From the NCBI RefSeq assembly GCF_027942865.1, contig NC_134510.1, forward strand, positions 11,498,743-11,562,742: DNA of 64,000 nt, in the 5' to 3' direction. The position numbers and the translations under genes were made by a program. Under the pieces are notes generated by a model that ran no database searches, had not been told where the DNA came from, and saw only the letters and a list, made by a program, of their open reading frames with translations. Positions 44,749 to 55,428 of the stretch are shown here, piece by piece (position 1 is the stretch's first letter; every line of letters starts with the position of its first letter). The stretch is from Odontesthes bonariensis. Taxonomy: Eukaryota; Chordata; Actinopteri; Atheriniformes; Atherinopsidae.

Positions 44749-45753
44749 TAGCCTGGCTGACACGTCCACAATCTCGATGAGATGGTGGTCTGGGAACTAG
44801 GTGTGCATTTTCTCGTATTTGAGGCGTGGTTTACGAATGCCTAGAGCCGTTTATTGGGCGCTACGAATGTCTATCAAATGACGTCAGGTTCTTCCCATGC
44901 TGCTTTGCGTGCAATTCATAGCCAATTGTATCACTTATACCACATGACGACAGAAATTCGACGAGGAAGAAGAAAAAAAAGTAAAGCAAAAATAAACTTG
45001 CGCTCTAAGCTACTTAAATTGACAACAAAGTAGGCCTATGTGCTATATTCTATATGAATTTTTATGTTGTAGAGTTGTGAATTTATTTTAATAATGGAGA
45101 AACTGAGCAGCCTTGCTTTGTTGTCTACAGCAGTAGATCAACCCTCATCTTACTTTGAAGCTCCCAGCTCCCAGAAGTGACGTCAACGAAGCTTTAGCAG
45201 CAGAGAAGCTATCAGGCTTGTGTTGATAATAATAAACTCCTGGACTATGTACAAACTTCCAAATGCATCGTTTTGTGAGTACAGACCATATTTGTACTAC
45301 TGTAGAAGTTTGGTGTCATGGCATGTGATTTTAGTGTGGTAATTTTGGAGATACTGCCAGGGTCCGTCAGCGCTTGTACTAAGCTATTCGGGATAACTCA
45401 GTAACTCAGCTGATGTTCAGCCAATATCGGAAAAACTTCGGGTGGGCTACTTGGCTGGATGTCACGGTTCAAGTGACACTAGGGTGAATCTACTCCGAAA
45501 CACTTTCTAAGGCTGCATCGAACGGTAACGTTGTGTCCGCTGTCATGTTGGATTAACACTCTACAAGCTTCGGTGTAGCGCATAGACGTCGTCATCGTCT
45601 TGCTGCGCCCCTCCCGCCCCCCCCCCCCCCCCCCCCCCCCCCCGTTCTGTGATTGGTTCCCAAACTCTGGCAAAAATAAGGGCGGTGGTTTCCAGGCTGA
45701 CTTTGCAGTGAGAATGAAATCGAGCGCAAAGCAGCATGGGAATTCCCAGGCAA
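44749..45753. mobile_element. DNA transposon with TAGCCTG end (element C)
   Basis: Begins TAGCCTGGCTGACACG and ends CCCAGGCAA. The 9-bp TSD ACGACAGGT is at 44740-44748 and 45754-45762. A 16-nt inverted match CCCATGCTGCTTTGCG (44896 region) against CGCAAAGCAGCATGGG (45725 region) lies inside the ends. Contains a 27-C run. No coding domain recognised. The left 50 bases resemble element B in layout (TAGCCTG ... AATCTC ... GAGAT ... GGTCTG). Confidence 0.8.
45617..45643. repeat. 27-nt poly(C) run
   Basis: Uninterrupted C27 after CTCCCG, inside element C. Prone to sequencing and assembly length error; on minus it is a G-run able to form G-quadruplexes. Confidence 0.9.
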
Positions 45754-45892
45754 ACGACAGGTCTGGATCACTCGTACCTGAAAGAAAACGTAAAATACGA
45801 AAAAATTGGTGAATGCGCAAATTCTCTTAAATCACTCGTACGCACGGTTTAAGAACAAATCTGTGCGTACGAACGGTTCTTGCATGAGGCCC

Positions 45893-46020
45893 AATGTGTG
45901 TGTGTGAATCTGCCCTTGCTTTCCCAGGCTTTCCCAATTGTTTTGTCTTCCCATTCCTGGATGGAAAAGTACTGAGACTTATTTCATTTATAATGTCTAA
46001 GAACAAAGCCAATTTTAACA
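45893..46020 (-). mobile_element. LTR fragment (5' 128 bp, inverted)
   Basis: Reverse complement of the first part of the LTR at 38620: starts TGTTAAAATTGGCTTTG at 46020 and stops at ...CACACATT, where the Harbinger end begins. The remaining LTR is missing. Confidence 0.85.
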
Positions 46021-47246
46021 ATTCCTTTTGAAGTGATTTCTATCATTTCAACCAATTCAGTCAAATAACTGAGGTAGGAATGTAATCTTCTGTATTGTGT
46101 CACATCTGTTTTAGCAGCAGCAAGTTTTTTAGCAGTCCCCCCAAGCTGCAAGACGCCACTTACCTTTAAGATGTAGCACAATCAGATAGGAGATTTCTGC
46201 CATCTCCATTTTGAAGTGACTTCATGTGTCATTATGAAAGCTTATGTGTAAGCTGTTCTTCTTTGCAATTACAGCAGCAAGCAAGTCTTCATTGCACAAG
46301 CATGTGGAAATAGTAAAAATAATTCTAATGCTTTAGCTAAACTTTCTATATCAGGAGTATTAATCAATGTCTAAGGTCCCACTCTGATCAGCTGAGTCAC
46401 ACCAATGGCAATGGACATACTAAAAATGATTCATTAACAACATTTAAGAGGAATTCGCTAAATGATTTAAAAATGAAAACAGAAATACGAATTTAACCAG
46501 GGCATGATACCATGAGTATATGAACCTGTTGAGAAATTATGATTAACATTTCTTTTAAATGAACAAAAATGATACATATATTTTTTCTGATGACCATGTG
46601 ACGAGTCGTGTGGTCTCTTCTGGTCCAATCCTGTCACTGCTTGGTGCTTGGTTCTCCTGTTGGCTGAACGTCCGTTCAGCATTCTGATCCGGAACTAATC
46701 TTGGAAGGAGAGGTTACCAGTACGTCCCTCCATAAAGGGTATTTACCACCCTTTTTCCTAACTAATCTTCTTTTGGGATCATTTTGTTGTGTGGTTTTTC
46801 CACCATCATCTTGGCATGATGGGCAAGGCCTCCCAGAACTCAAGCTTATGAGTCCTCCAGCTGTACGTTCTGTAGTGGTTCTGAATCTGTGGAATAATAT
46901 TAGAAGGACAAGAAATCGGGCAGCGCAGTAGTGCAAAATGTCATTTGCACTGTATTTTTATACTTAGGGCATGTCTCTTTGAAAGGTTCAATCCTAATGC
47001 CCAATTCATCATTTATTTATTTATTTTTTCATATGGACCCCAAACCAAAACAAAAACAAAAGAAAAGAAAAATGAAATCAAAGAAATCATAAAATAAACA
47101 TAAACCAAAACAAAACAACTGGCCAGTTGGGATAACCCTTGTTTTTAGGACAATACGAGAATTCTCACCAAGTTGCTGTCCAGCATTCATGAGAAATTCT
47201 GTATTATCAACTTATTCTGTTGTGGAAAAAATTCAAATCATTTAGA
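46021..47246. other. Unassigned sequence, no gene seen
   Basis: Mostly AT-rich. An 86-codon minus frame (46676-46936) and its plus-strand shadow show no recognisable motif. Simple A/T and AAAC-rich tracts occur at 47015-47110. Confidence 0.5.
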
Positions 47247-47782
47247 GAACTGTTAAAATTGGCTTTGTTCTTTGACATTATGAATGAAATAAGTCTCAGT
47301 ACTTTTCCATTATGACCTAAAGTGATCAAGGAGTAGAAAGACAAAACAATTAGGAAAGCCTGGGAAAGCAAGGGCAGATTCACACACACACATTGGCCCT
47401 CATTTATCAAGCCGTCGTAGAAAGCATCGTAGATATGAGCGGAGAACTCGTCGTACGCAGAGGCTCAAGTGAGATTTACAGAACATGCGTACCACACCAA
47501 TCCCATCGTAAGACCGAGCGGCTGTTGATAAATCCGGTGGCTGAAATCCATCGTAATGATCCTAACCACGCCTTCTACAAAAGGGGGTTGAGAGGCCGCA
47601 CCTCTAGAGTTTGCGACATGGATTGACGAAAGGCGGCAAAGAAACGCTGTCAACAGCGTTGGCGATGTAAATCGCAGACCGGACGAGTTATGTATTTTCC
47701 CCTACTGTGATGGTCAATAAAATGTGATAAACTCCAGATTAAATAAAATCTAAAATTGAACGATGTTTTACTTTTTCTCCAG

Positions 47783-48271
47783 GTAGATCAGGAAGAAGTG
47801 GTCCGATATGAAATTGGCCAAAAAAGAAGGTCGCAGCTCTCCGACGCAGCATGTCACAAACGGGGGGGGGGGTGCAGGGAAACTTGACACTGATGCGCCC
47901 ATGCTAGAGCTCGAGAATGGTAAGAATGACTGCACACCCAAGACGTTTAAATAAAACAGTTGCTTTAATTTTCAACACAAATGAGGTTCCTAATCAAACT
48001 AATATTTTTCATTCACAGATGAATCCGAAGTGGCATCCAGGCAACCTGACCCGCGCAACGAATACGCGGCCCGTCAACATCCGAAGCCTCTGCCTCTGCC
48101 TCTGCCCCCCGGTCTGCAGCGTCACACCGGCCAGCCGTGTTAACCACAGAGGTCCTAGAAAGACAAACAGAGATCGTGAAGTGGATGATGGCTTTAACAC
48201 ACACCATGCAATCTATCGACAGTACATTGAAAGACATAAATGAAACACTGAAGTCACAGAATAAATGCTGA
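47783..48271 (+). pseudogene. Harbinger Myb/SANT-like protein, C-terminal part (second copy)
   Basis: Equivalent to 6078-6643: KKWSDMKLAKKEGR after an acceptor, an 11-G run (47862-47872), a deletion removing the EERVAGVIG block, an intron-like gap, then LERQTEIVKWMMALTHTMQ and stop at 48269. Frameshifted and dead. Confidence 0.72.
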
Positions 48272-48327
48272 AAGAAATCGTTGTTCTCCTTTCTTTTTTC
48301 CTTGAATAACAGAATGCTTACCGAAAG

Positions 48328-48653
48328 TCAGAATCGCTGAATAAGTTCCTCTCTCCTCCTGAGCGCTCTTGGCTGTGCAGGCTGGTGGTAGGGATCTCTG
48401 GGTACGGGGTCCTCTGGATGTACATCTGGAAATGGCACTCCATTTTTTTGGGCAATGTTATGGAGATCCCCGCATGCAATAATAATATTGCATACCTTTT
48501 CGGGCGGATAGGGTTCCCCCCGCAGCCGAGAGACAGATCCAGCTTTAGGAGCCCTATACACCTCTCCACAGTGGCACGCGTGCGCGAATGCGCAGTGTTA
48601 AAGCGCCTCTCTTGTTTGGTGTGAGGGTGCACGGTTGAATAATGAGCCATCAC
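48328..48653 (-). pseudogene. Harbinger DDE transposase, C-terminal part (second copy)
   Basis: Same two frames as at 6700: SRTRATVERCIGLLK then PPEKVCNIIIACGDLHNIA, with the same frameshift. The shared shift shows both elements derive from an already broken master or were amplified as non-autonomous copies. Confidence 0.82.
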
Positions 48654-49274
48654 TCTTCCAATTACGGAGTTGTACTTGTTTAATTTATTTAATTTGCGTT
48701 TATGTTTATATTTATGTTGAAGTCAAATAAAACATGGGCCTTCTTTAAAGTGATGAGTCTGTAATTTTAACCAAGGGATTTGTTGCGACTCCTGAGCACG
48801 CACTAGTGACGCTGCTGTATTGCAGTCACCGCAAGTCAAAATGGAAAAGTGCGTACACGGCCTCAGACCTGTCGTGGCGATTTCATCTTTCCTGCGCTCA
48901 CGATGGATTTGATAAATGCCAACCTTTGCGCAGAAAAGAACGTACACACGACCTACGCACGTTTTTCGTCTTACGCAAGTTTGATAAATGAGGGCCATTG
49001 TTTTGGGCTGATCCAGAAAATATGACGAAGCATGTTGAACCTACTCATGTCCAATCATACTCGGTCGAATGTGAGTCCAACCTATGAGACTATAAATAAA
49101 CATGATACCCGGAAATCAGCGCGCAGTCTGACAGACTTCCTGCGGGGACTCTTTCCCACTGAGCCCAGCGCTGATATGCTTTGACGTGTGACTACAAATA
49201 AACACTTCATTTTCACTTGAATTACTTCGGTCCGTTCTTGAGCTTCCTACTAAAAGAACCGAATCTAACAGAAC

Positions 49275-51288
49275 ACATCAACACAGAGACACAACACAAC
49301 ACAACACAGAACAAAAGAAAGAAGAAAACAAAAGAAGACAAAAACACACACAGAATTTTTGGGAAAATTTGAGAAGTTTTAGTAAACCATGATTAATTGT
49401 TAATGAATTGTTCATTAATTGCCGAACTGCTCCACTGCAGTTTCTCCTCCTGTGTTGTTCTTTGCTGCAGGACAGAAATGTTTGTGGTTAGATCTCATTT
49501 TGGGAGCAGCACAGCATCAAGAAAGCAGCCATTTCTTCCCAATGACTAACTGATTAACCTGTTTAGGATAAATATTGTCTGTCCTCTCTTAATTAAGGTC
49601 AGAGCGTTAAAAATAAAATTTCAGCATAATCTGCTTAATTCTCACTTGTTAGTTAGTAATAATGTTGTTTAATTCTTACCAGTGTCTGTGTTTCGGGATG
49701 CTGAGCCGTCCACAGACAGTTCAGGATCAGCATTAAGTTTTTGTTTTTTTTCCGGTTCTAATTGAATTAGAAACCCCTCATGTGGTACCAACAGTATGAC
49801 ATCAGAGCTGTTTCTAACATCACATGATACCATAACATGTTTCCATACAGATATTAAAAACATAGGTTCATTTTATTTCTTTATTCATCCTAATTCATAT
49901 CCTTTTTCTTTCAACCACATGTTATGACTGAGCACAGATTGAATTGAACCATACCATCTTGTTTCTCATTAAATTGCAATTGAAGTGGGTTGTTGCCATT
50001 TTCCAGAGATCCTTTACCCACCTGGGGGGTATTCCTAGAAGCTGGCTTAGCGGAAAGCCTGGCTTATTTCGCTACTTCTGGCTAAATTTAGCGAGACTTC
50101 CGTTCCATAAAGGTGGCTTATTTGAACGCCCGCTGAGTAACCATGGTAATTTATGCTGCTGAACTAGCCTGGTCCCGGGCAGGCTAAATTTGATGCTTAG
50201 CTTAGCTGCAACTCAAAAAATGTCCGACCGACTGTGGTTATCATATCACCACTTTCACTGTCTCGAAAAATCAATCAGTCGGTGCCAGTGCAACTAAAAA
50301 AACGCAACTATACACACGTATTGAACATTAAATTAAATGACAGAGAACATGGTATTCATTAAAACTAATCAATACCTAACAAACATCCGATCTACACCCA
50401 CGTAGGACCAGACTCAGAAAAATGGGGGACAGGTAATAATGTTAATGATACAAATTATTGAAAGCTCCTTTCAAAACAGTCAAGGACTGTACAAACAAGA
50501 TATTAGATAAAACGCAGGAATTAAAAAATCTTACCATATCAAAAATACACAGAACGGAGCAATAAATGGAGGTAAGCAAAGTTAAACGGATGGGTTTTGA
50601 GTTAAGACTTGAACAGAGGGAGAGTGTCAGTATTGCGAATGTCGGAGGGCGAGATTTCTGTCCTTTCAGGCTGCTGCTCCACATTTACAGTAGCCGATAA
50701 TGTAAAACAACCTACTGAATTAAGTATTTGCATTAAGTTCATCATCTCCCTCAGGCATCCCCAATGTTATCGGTGCACTACACTGTACCCATGTACGCAT
50801 CCAAGGCAAGGCAATTTGTAGAGCATAATTTATACACAAGGCAATTCAAAGTGCTTTACAGCTACATAAAATCACAAGGCGGCAATAAAATCATTCCAAA
50901 AAACAAAAATATCATTAATTAATTCATTTAAAAGTGAAGAGTGCAGATGAAATACTTTCAGGTGTCATATGCACATCTAAATAGAACTTTCAGTCTGGAT
51001 TTAAACATTGTCACATTGTCCAGGCCCCTGCTGGACCCGTGGAGGCTGACTATGTACACCGAACATTTTTCCATATGCTAAATGTACAGGTACACTTGGG
51101 GATAATTGTCCATAGACTCTGAACTGGATTTCTCATTTTGAAAAACACCACATCAACCCCTTTGAGTAATGCTGAGCAATGTTACATTTATGCCCTGTGA
51201 AACCTCATCATTGAGTCCTATCCTCCGAGCATACAGATGATCTGTGATGGAGGTCATTTCATTTCCAACATTGAGGCTAAATGGCCGG
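49275..51288. other. Intergenic sequence with scattered repeat fragments
   Basis: Contains an ACAAC-rich low-complexity tract at 49282-49350, a putative transposon terminus (GGGGGGTATTCCTAGAAGC, about 50024-50210), and pieces resembling common fish LINE/SINE tails: GGATGGGTTTTGAGTTAAG at about 50588 and CAAGGCAATTCAAAGTGCTT at 50837-50856. No gene seen. The unique sequence between these fragments is not recognised. Confidence 0.45.
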
Positions 51289-51564
51289 GATCAGTTCATG
51301 ATTCTAGGATCTTCCGAGCATCCTGGCACAGAGGTTTGCACAAGGTGCAAGAATTTTACTTACCTGAAGGAGTGTACTTTTGAAGTAAGGTGTAGCATAG
51401 GCAGAATTTTGGTAATGTACTGAGAGGTCAGGTGTAGAGGTCATCTTAAGGAATTTAAAGTGCTCGTCATACTTTATTATAGATAGCCATATAAGGCACA
51501 TATTGCATTAAATTGCCAAGTCTTAACACATGTATATCCATCCAACATTTCTCTTATTCTGCAG

Positions 51565-51715
51565 GAGAGTTCAATGGTGTCCTGCTTGGGGACAGAGGCT
51601 ATGCATGCTGGCCGTACGTCCTCACACCATAGCCTGATCCAGGAACAAGGGCATGCACATGCACATGCTAAAACAAGGGCACGGATAGAACCTATGACCT
51701 TTGGCCAAATTAAAT
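51565..51715 (+). pseudogene. PIF/Harbinger transposase fragment (copy of 282-430)
   Basis: Same GVLLGDRGYACWPYVLTP block followed by a stop. The following segment carries an extra CCTA (ATAGAACCTATGACC), so the RIEMTFG part is out of frame here while it is in frame in copy 1. Confidence 0.72.
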
Positions 51716-52121
51716 ACAGGTCCATTGCTTAAAGTTCTCAGGCACCATGACTGACTTCTGACAGAGCCATCTTAAATTAATAGTATACTTCATATTTTAT
51801 ACATTTTGTCTTGTGGACAACTTTTCAGGATCAAGTCTTTTCTTCGTTGAGATCTAGTGCCTGAAAGGACTCGGTTTCTCCTGACACAGTGAGCGACCTA
51901 TACAGGGACACACATTTCTTTTGATCCTTATTGTTGTGACCTTTGAGTTAGAACTTTTTTTCATCATTTAGCATTGACACAGTAGCAGTTTAAGTCAGAG
52001 CAAGTGTAAGAAGGCTAAATGGACAGATATGATTTATAACTTTCCACACGTTTAGGTCATGGCACCCCACTGGAATGATTTCTGGGCCCGCCGACAGTGT
52101 CGTCAAATATTCCTTTTAGTA

Positions 52122-52204
52122 GTCAGGATGGCCGAGCGGTCTAAGGCGCTGCGTTTAGGTCGCAGTCTCCCCTGGAGGCGTGGGTTCAAATCCCACTTCT
52201 GACA
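52122..52204 (+). tRNA. tRNA-Leu, anticodon TAG
   Basis: Fully paired 83-nt gene; the anticodon loop TTTAGGT gives TAG. It sits at the position equivalent to the CAG gene at 839 in array 1. Boxes A and B intact; TTTT follows in CCATTTTCAC. Confidence 0.93.
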
Positions 52205-52264
52205 TTGCAGAGTTCTCCTAGAGGACCATTTTCACTGGCAAGGCAGCTAATAAAACACCTAGTT

Positions 52265-52336
52265 CTCCCCGTCAGGGAATCGAACCCCCATCTTCCGCGT
52301 GACAGGCGGAGATACTATCCATTATACTAACGAGGA
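52265..52336 (-). tRNA. tRNA-Asp, anticodon GTC
   Basis: Anticodon arm and acceptor intact. The T stem has changes on both strands (GGGGG, CCCTG). Probably marginal. Confidence 0.86.
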
Positions 52337-52586
52337 ATTTCTGTGTGCCTGACACAGTCGTCAGATGAAAAGACAACTATCGCCAAGGAGTGAAATAAGA
52401 TTTTCGTGTACCGTTTCAAGGTGCAGGAAAATTGCTATCACAGTCCCATCACTCAGAAGGAGAGTCTTCCATGAAGCTGCATGCCTCGTCAATATTCCCC
52501 TTCAACACGAAGACAACGCAGACCCACATATTCGCTGGAATGATGCCTGGGCCCGCCGACAGTGTCGTCAAATATTCCTTTTAGTA

Positions 52587-52669
52587 GTCAGGATGGCCGA
52601 GCAGTCTAAAGCGCTGCGTTAAGGTCGCAGTCTCCCCTGGAGGCGTGGGTTCAAATCCCACTTCTGACA
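52587..52669 (+). tRNA. tRNA-Leu, anticodon AAG
   Basis: Anticodon loop TTAAGGT. Two changes in the D arm (GAGCAGTCTAAAGC for GAGCGGTCTAAGGC), one falling in the A-box region. Other stems intact. Confidence 0.9.
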
Positions 52670-53162
52670 TTGCAGAGTTCTCCTAGAGGACCATTTTCAC
52701 TGGCAAGGCAAATCAAGATTACTCCTTGCTTAGCAATACCATGTCGTATTGCTATTCTGCCACTGCATCATCTAGTTTAAAGATTATTGTGGCCGCTTAA
52801 CCTCCGAAGAGTTCTTGCTTCCAAATGCTATGCCTACTATTTGTTTGCCTCAGGAGCCCTGTTAAACAACAGCCAAGACACTTGTTGCATGAGAATCTTC
52901 TGACCACAGCTCAACAAGCTGTGTTGTCACAACCTTCTACAGTGCTTTGGGTAGGACAGAATCATTAGCAAAAGGAACATTGTTGATTATAAGGTCTTGG
53001 TTTGCACTTAACACCATAGTAAACGGGAAAGGGCTTTTGACCGAAGAAACCTGGCATCATGTTGGGCTATTTGAAGGGGGCTATTGACATTTAGGCCGAA
53101 GATGGGTGAGAGTATCAAAGCAATCATCACTTGGTGGCAGGCAGCTGATAAAAGTCCTAGCT

Positions 53163-53234
53163 CTCCCCGTCGGGGAATCGAACCCCAATCTTCCGCGTGA
53201 CAGGCGGAGATACTATCCATTATACTAACGAGGA
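53163..53234 (-). tRNA. tRNA-Asp, anticodon GTC
   Basis: Acceptor and anticodon arms intact and the T loop canonical; one change at the first T-stem pair (TTGGGG). A candidate functional Asp gene. Confidence 0.9.
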
Positions 53235-53482
53235 ATTTCTGTGACTGACACAGTCGTCAGATGAAAAGACAACTATCGCCAAGGAGTGAAATAAGATTTT
53301 CTTGTCCCGTTTCAAGGTGCAGGAAAATTGCTATCACAGTCCCATCACTCAGAAGGAGAGTCTTCCATGAAGCTGCATGCCTCGTCAATATTCCCCTTCA
53401 ACACGAACACAACGCAGACCCAAATATTCGCTGAAATGATGCCTGGGCCCGCCGACAGTGTCGTCAAATATGCCTTTTAGTA

Positions 53483-53565
53483 GTCAGGATGGCTGAGCGG
53501 TCTAAGGTGCTGCGTTAAGGGCGCAGTCTCCCCTGGAGGCGTGGGTTCAAATCCCACTTCTGACA
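53483..53565 (+). tRNA. tRNA-Leu, anticodon AAG
   Basis: The anticodon loop TTAAGGG has G at position 38 where siblings have T. The D arm has GGCTGAGCGG for GGCCGAGCGG. Stems otherwise paired. It stands where array 1 has a CAG gene (2635). Confidence 0.88.
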
Positions 53566-54058
53566 TTGCAGAGTTCTCCTATAGGACCATTTTCACTGGC
53601 AAGGCAACTCAAGTTTACTCATTGCTTAGCAATACCATGTCTTATTGCTATTCTGCCACTGCATCATCTAGTTTAAAGATTATTGTGGCCGCTTTACCTC
53701 AGAAGAGTTCTTGCTTCCAAATGCTATGCCTACTATTTGTTTGCCTCAGGAGCCCTGTTAAACAACAGCCAAGACACTTGTTGCATGAGAATCTTCTGAC
53801 CACAGCTCAACAAGCTGTGTTGTCACAACCTTCTACAGTGCTTTGGGCAGGACAGAATCATTAGCAAAAGGCACATTGTTGATTATAAGGTCTTGGTTTG
53901 CACTTAACACCATAGTAAACGGGAAAGGGCTTTTGACCGAAGCAACCTGGCCTCATGTTAGGCTATTTGAAGGGGGCTATTGACATTTAGGCCGAAGATG
54001 GGTGAGAGTATCAAAACAATCATCACTTGGTGGCAGGCAGCTGATAAAAGACCGAACT

Positions 54059-54130
54059 CTCCCCGTCGGGGAATCGAACTCCAATCTTCCGCGTGACAGG
54101 CGGAGATACTGTCCATTATACTAACGAGGA
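54059..54130 (-). tRNA. tRNA-Asp, anticodon GTC, T stem altered
   Basis: Anticodon loop CTGTCAC. The T stem reads TTGGAG opposite CCCCG, two mismatches. Doubtful function. Confidence 0.85.
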
Positions 54131-54380
54131 ATTTCTGTGTGACTGACACAGTGGTCAGATGAAAAGACAACTATCGCCAAGGAGTGAAATAAGATTTTCG
54201 TGTCCCGTTTCAAGGTGTAGGAAAATTGCTATCACAGTCCCATTACTCAGAAGGAGAGTCTTCCATGAAGCTGCATGCCTCGTCAATATTCCCCTTCAAC
54301 ACGAAGACAACGCAGACCCACATATTCGCTGGAATGATGCCTGGGCCCGCCGACAGTGTCGTCAAATATTCCTTTTAGTA

Positions 54381-54463
54381 GTCAGGATGGCCGAGCAGTC
54401 TAAAGCGCTGCGTTAAGGTTGCAGTCTCCCCTGGAGGCGTGGGTTCAAATCCCACTTCTGACA
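54381..54463 (+). tRNA. tRNA-Leu, anticodon AAG
   Basis: Loop TTAAGGT, one G-U pair in the anticodon stem (CGTTAAGGTTG), and the same D-arm changes as the gene at 52587. Confidence 0.9.
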
Positions 54464-54956
54464 TTGCAGAGTTCTCCTAGAGGACCATTTTCACTGGCAA
54501 GGCAACTCAAGATAACTCCTTGCTTAGCAATACCATGTCGTATTGCTATTCTGCCACTGCATCATCTAGTTTAAAGATTATTGTGGCCGCTTTACCTCCG
54601 AAGAGTTCTTGCTTCCAAATGCTATGCCTACTATTTGTTTGCCTCAGGAGCCCTGTTAAACAACAGCCAAGACACTTGTTGCATGAGAATCTTCTGACCA
54701 CAGCTCAACAAGCTGTGTTGTCACAACCTTCTACAGTGCTTTGGGCAGGACAGAATCATTAGCAAAAGGAACATTGTTGATTATAAGGTCTTGGTTTGCA
54801 CTTAACACCATAGTAAACGGGAAAGGGCTTTTGACCGAAGAAACCTGGCATCATGTTGGGCTATTTGAAGGGGGCTATTGACATTTAGGCCGAAGATGGG
54901 TGAGAGTATCAAAACAATCATCACTTGGTGGCAGGCAGCTGATAAAAGACCAAGCT

Positions 54957-55028
54957 CTCCCCGTCGGGGAATCGAGACCCGATCTTCGGCGTTACAGGCA
55001 GAGATACTGTCCATTATACTAACGAGGA
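54957..55028 (-). pseudogene. tRNA-Asp-derived pseudogene with anticodon GTA
   Basis: The anticodon loop is CTGTAAC, so the Asp anticodon GTC has become GTA (Tyr). The anticodon stem has one mismatch and the T loop is broken (TCTCGAT instead of TTCGATT), which also damages the B box. Almost surely inactive. Confidence 0.85.
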
Positions 55029-55278
55029 ATTTCTGTGTGACTGACACAGTCGTCAGATGAAAACACAACTATCGGCAAGGAGTGAAATAAGATTTTCTTG
55101 TCCCGTTTCAAGGTGCAGGAAAATTGCTATCACAGTCCCATCAATCAGAAGGAGAGTCTTCCATGAAGCTGCATGCCTAGTAAATATTCCCCTTCAACAC
55201 GAACACAACGCAGACCCACATATTCGCTGGAATGATGCCTGGGCCCGCCGACAGTGTCGTCAAATATTCTTTTTAATA

Positions 55279-55361
55279 GTCAGGATGGCCGAGCGGTCTA
55301 AGGCGCTGCGTTCAGGTCGCAGTCTCCCCTGGAGGCGTGGGTTCAAATTCCACTTCTGACA
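55279..55361 (+). tRNA. tRNA-Leu, anticodon CAG
   Basis: Loop TTCAGGT, all stems paired (one G-U in the T stem, TTCCAC). Complete here, while its counterpart at 4430 in array 1 is cut in half. Good candidate for a functional Leu(CAG) gene. Confidence 0.93.
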
Positions 55362-55428
55362 TTGCAGACAGGTGCCATGGGTTTTCCTGGCTGCCGCCAT
55401 TGTAGTATGCTTGTTGAGTGGTGAAGGC

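Larger units (their letters stand above)
42381..45892. mobile_element. Composite PIF/Harbinger element, left end missing
   Basis: The right terminus (minus orientation) reads GGGCCTCATGCAAGAACCG from 45892 inwards. It adjoins ATT of an LTR fragment, the same target position used by another Harbinger at 47395. It carries a Myb/SANT-like gene (plus, 42589) and a DDE transposase remnant (minus, about 43910-44600) and has been invaded by a MITE (42869-43299), a LINE tail (about 43620-43900) and a TAGCCTG element (44749-45753). The left terminus is absent; sequence joins the repeat ending at 42380. Confidence 0.8.
47395..48996. mobile_element. PIF/Harbinger element, internally deleted (copy 2)
   Basis: Same ends as 5690-7368 (GGCCCTCATTTATCAA inverted), TSD ATT (47392-47394, 48997-48999). 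The empty site is visible in the LTR at 38755 (CACACATTGTTTGG). About 77 bp shorter than the 5690 copy, lacking sequence next to the G-run. Otherwise colinear. Confidence 0.95.
47251..49270 (+). mobile_element. Solo LTR interrupted by a Harbinger element
   Basis: LTR start TGTTAAAATTGG at 47251 and end GAATCTAACA at 49270, flanked by the 4-bp TSD GAAC (47247-47250, 49271-49274). Without the Harbinger and its TSD it is about 415 bp, matching the 402-bp LTR at 38620. Contains TATA-like CTATAAATA and AATAAACAC in the 3' part. A 4-bp TSD and TG...CA ends fit an LTR retroelement of retroviral or Gypsy type. No internal genes. Confidence 0.88.
52122..55361. repeat. Tandem tRNA-Leu/tRNA-Asp array 2
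   Basis: tRNA-Leu starts at 52122, 52587, 53483, 54381 and 55279 with an Asp gene between each pair. The first unit is only 465 bp: about 430 bp of the Leu-to-Asp spacer are deleted between GGCA repeats (near 52243). Other units are 896-898 bp. Confidence 0.95.

Noticed and set aside
45600-45820. Proline/glycine-rich proteins on both strands
   Set aside because: Created by translating the C27 run inside element C.
46676-46936. 86-codon minus-strand gene
   Set aside because: No motif, no paired copy, and an equally long frame on the other strand; no support for coding.
50442-50821. Two short genes around 50.4-50.8 kb
   Set aside because: They fall in sequence resembling common fish interspersed-repeat tails.
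978-55359. Open frames of 80 and 85-100 codons repeated in each tRNA unit
   Set aside because: The longer one runs straight into the tRNA-Leu gene (its end ...RMAERSKALR is tRNA sequence). They are by-products of repeated spacer DNA.
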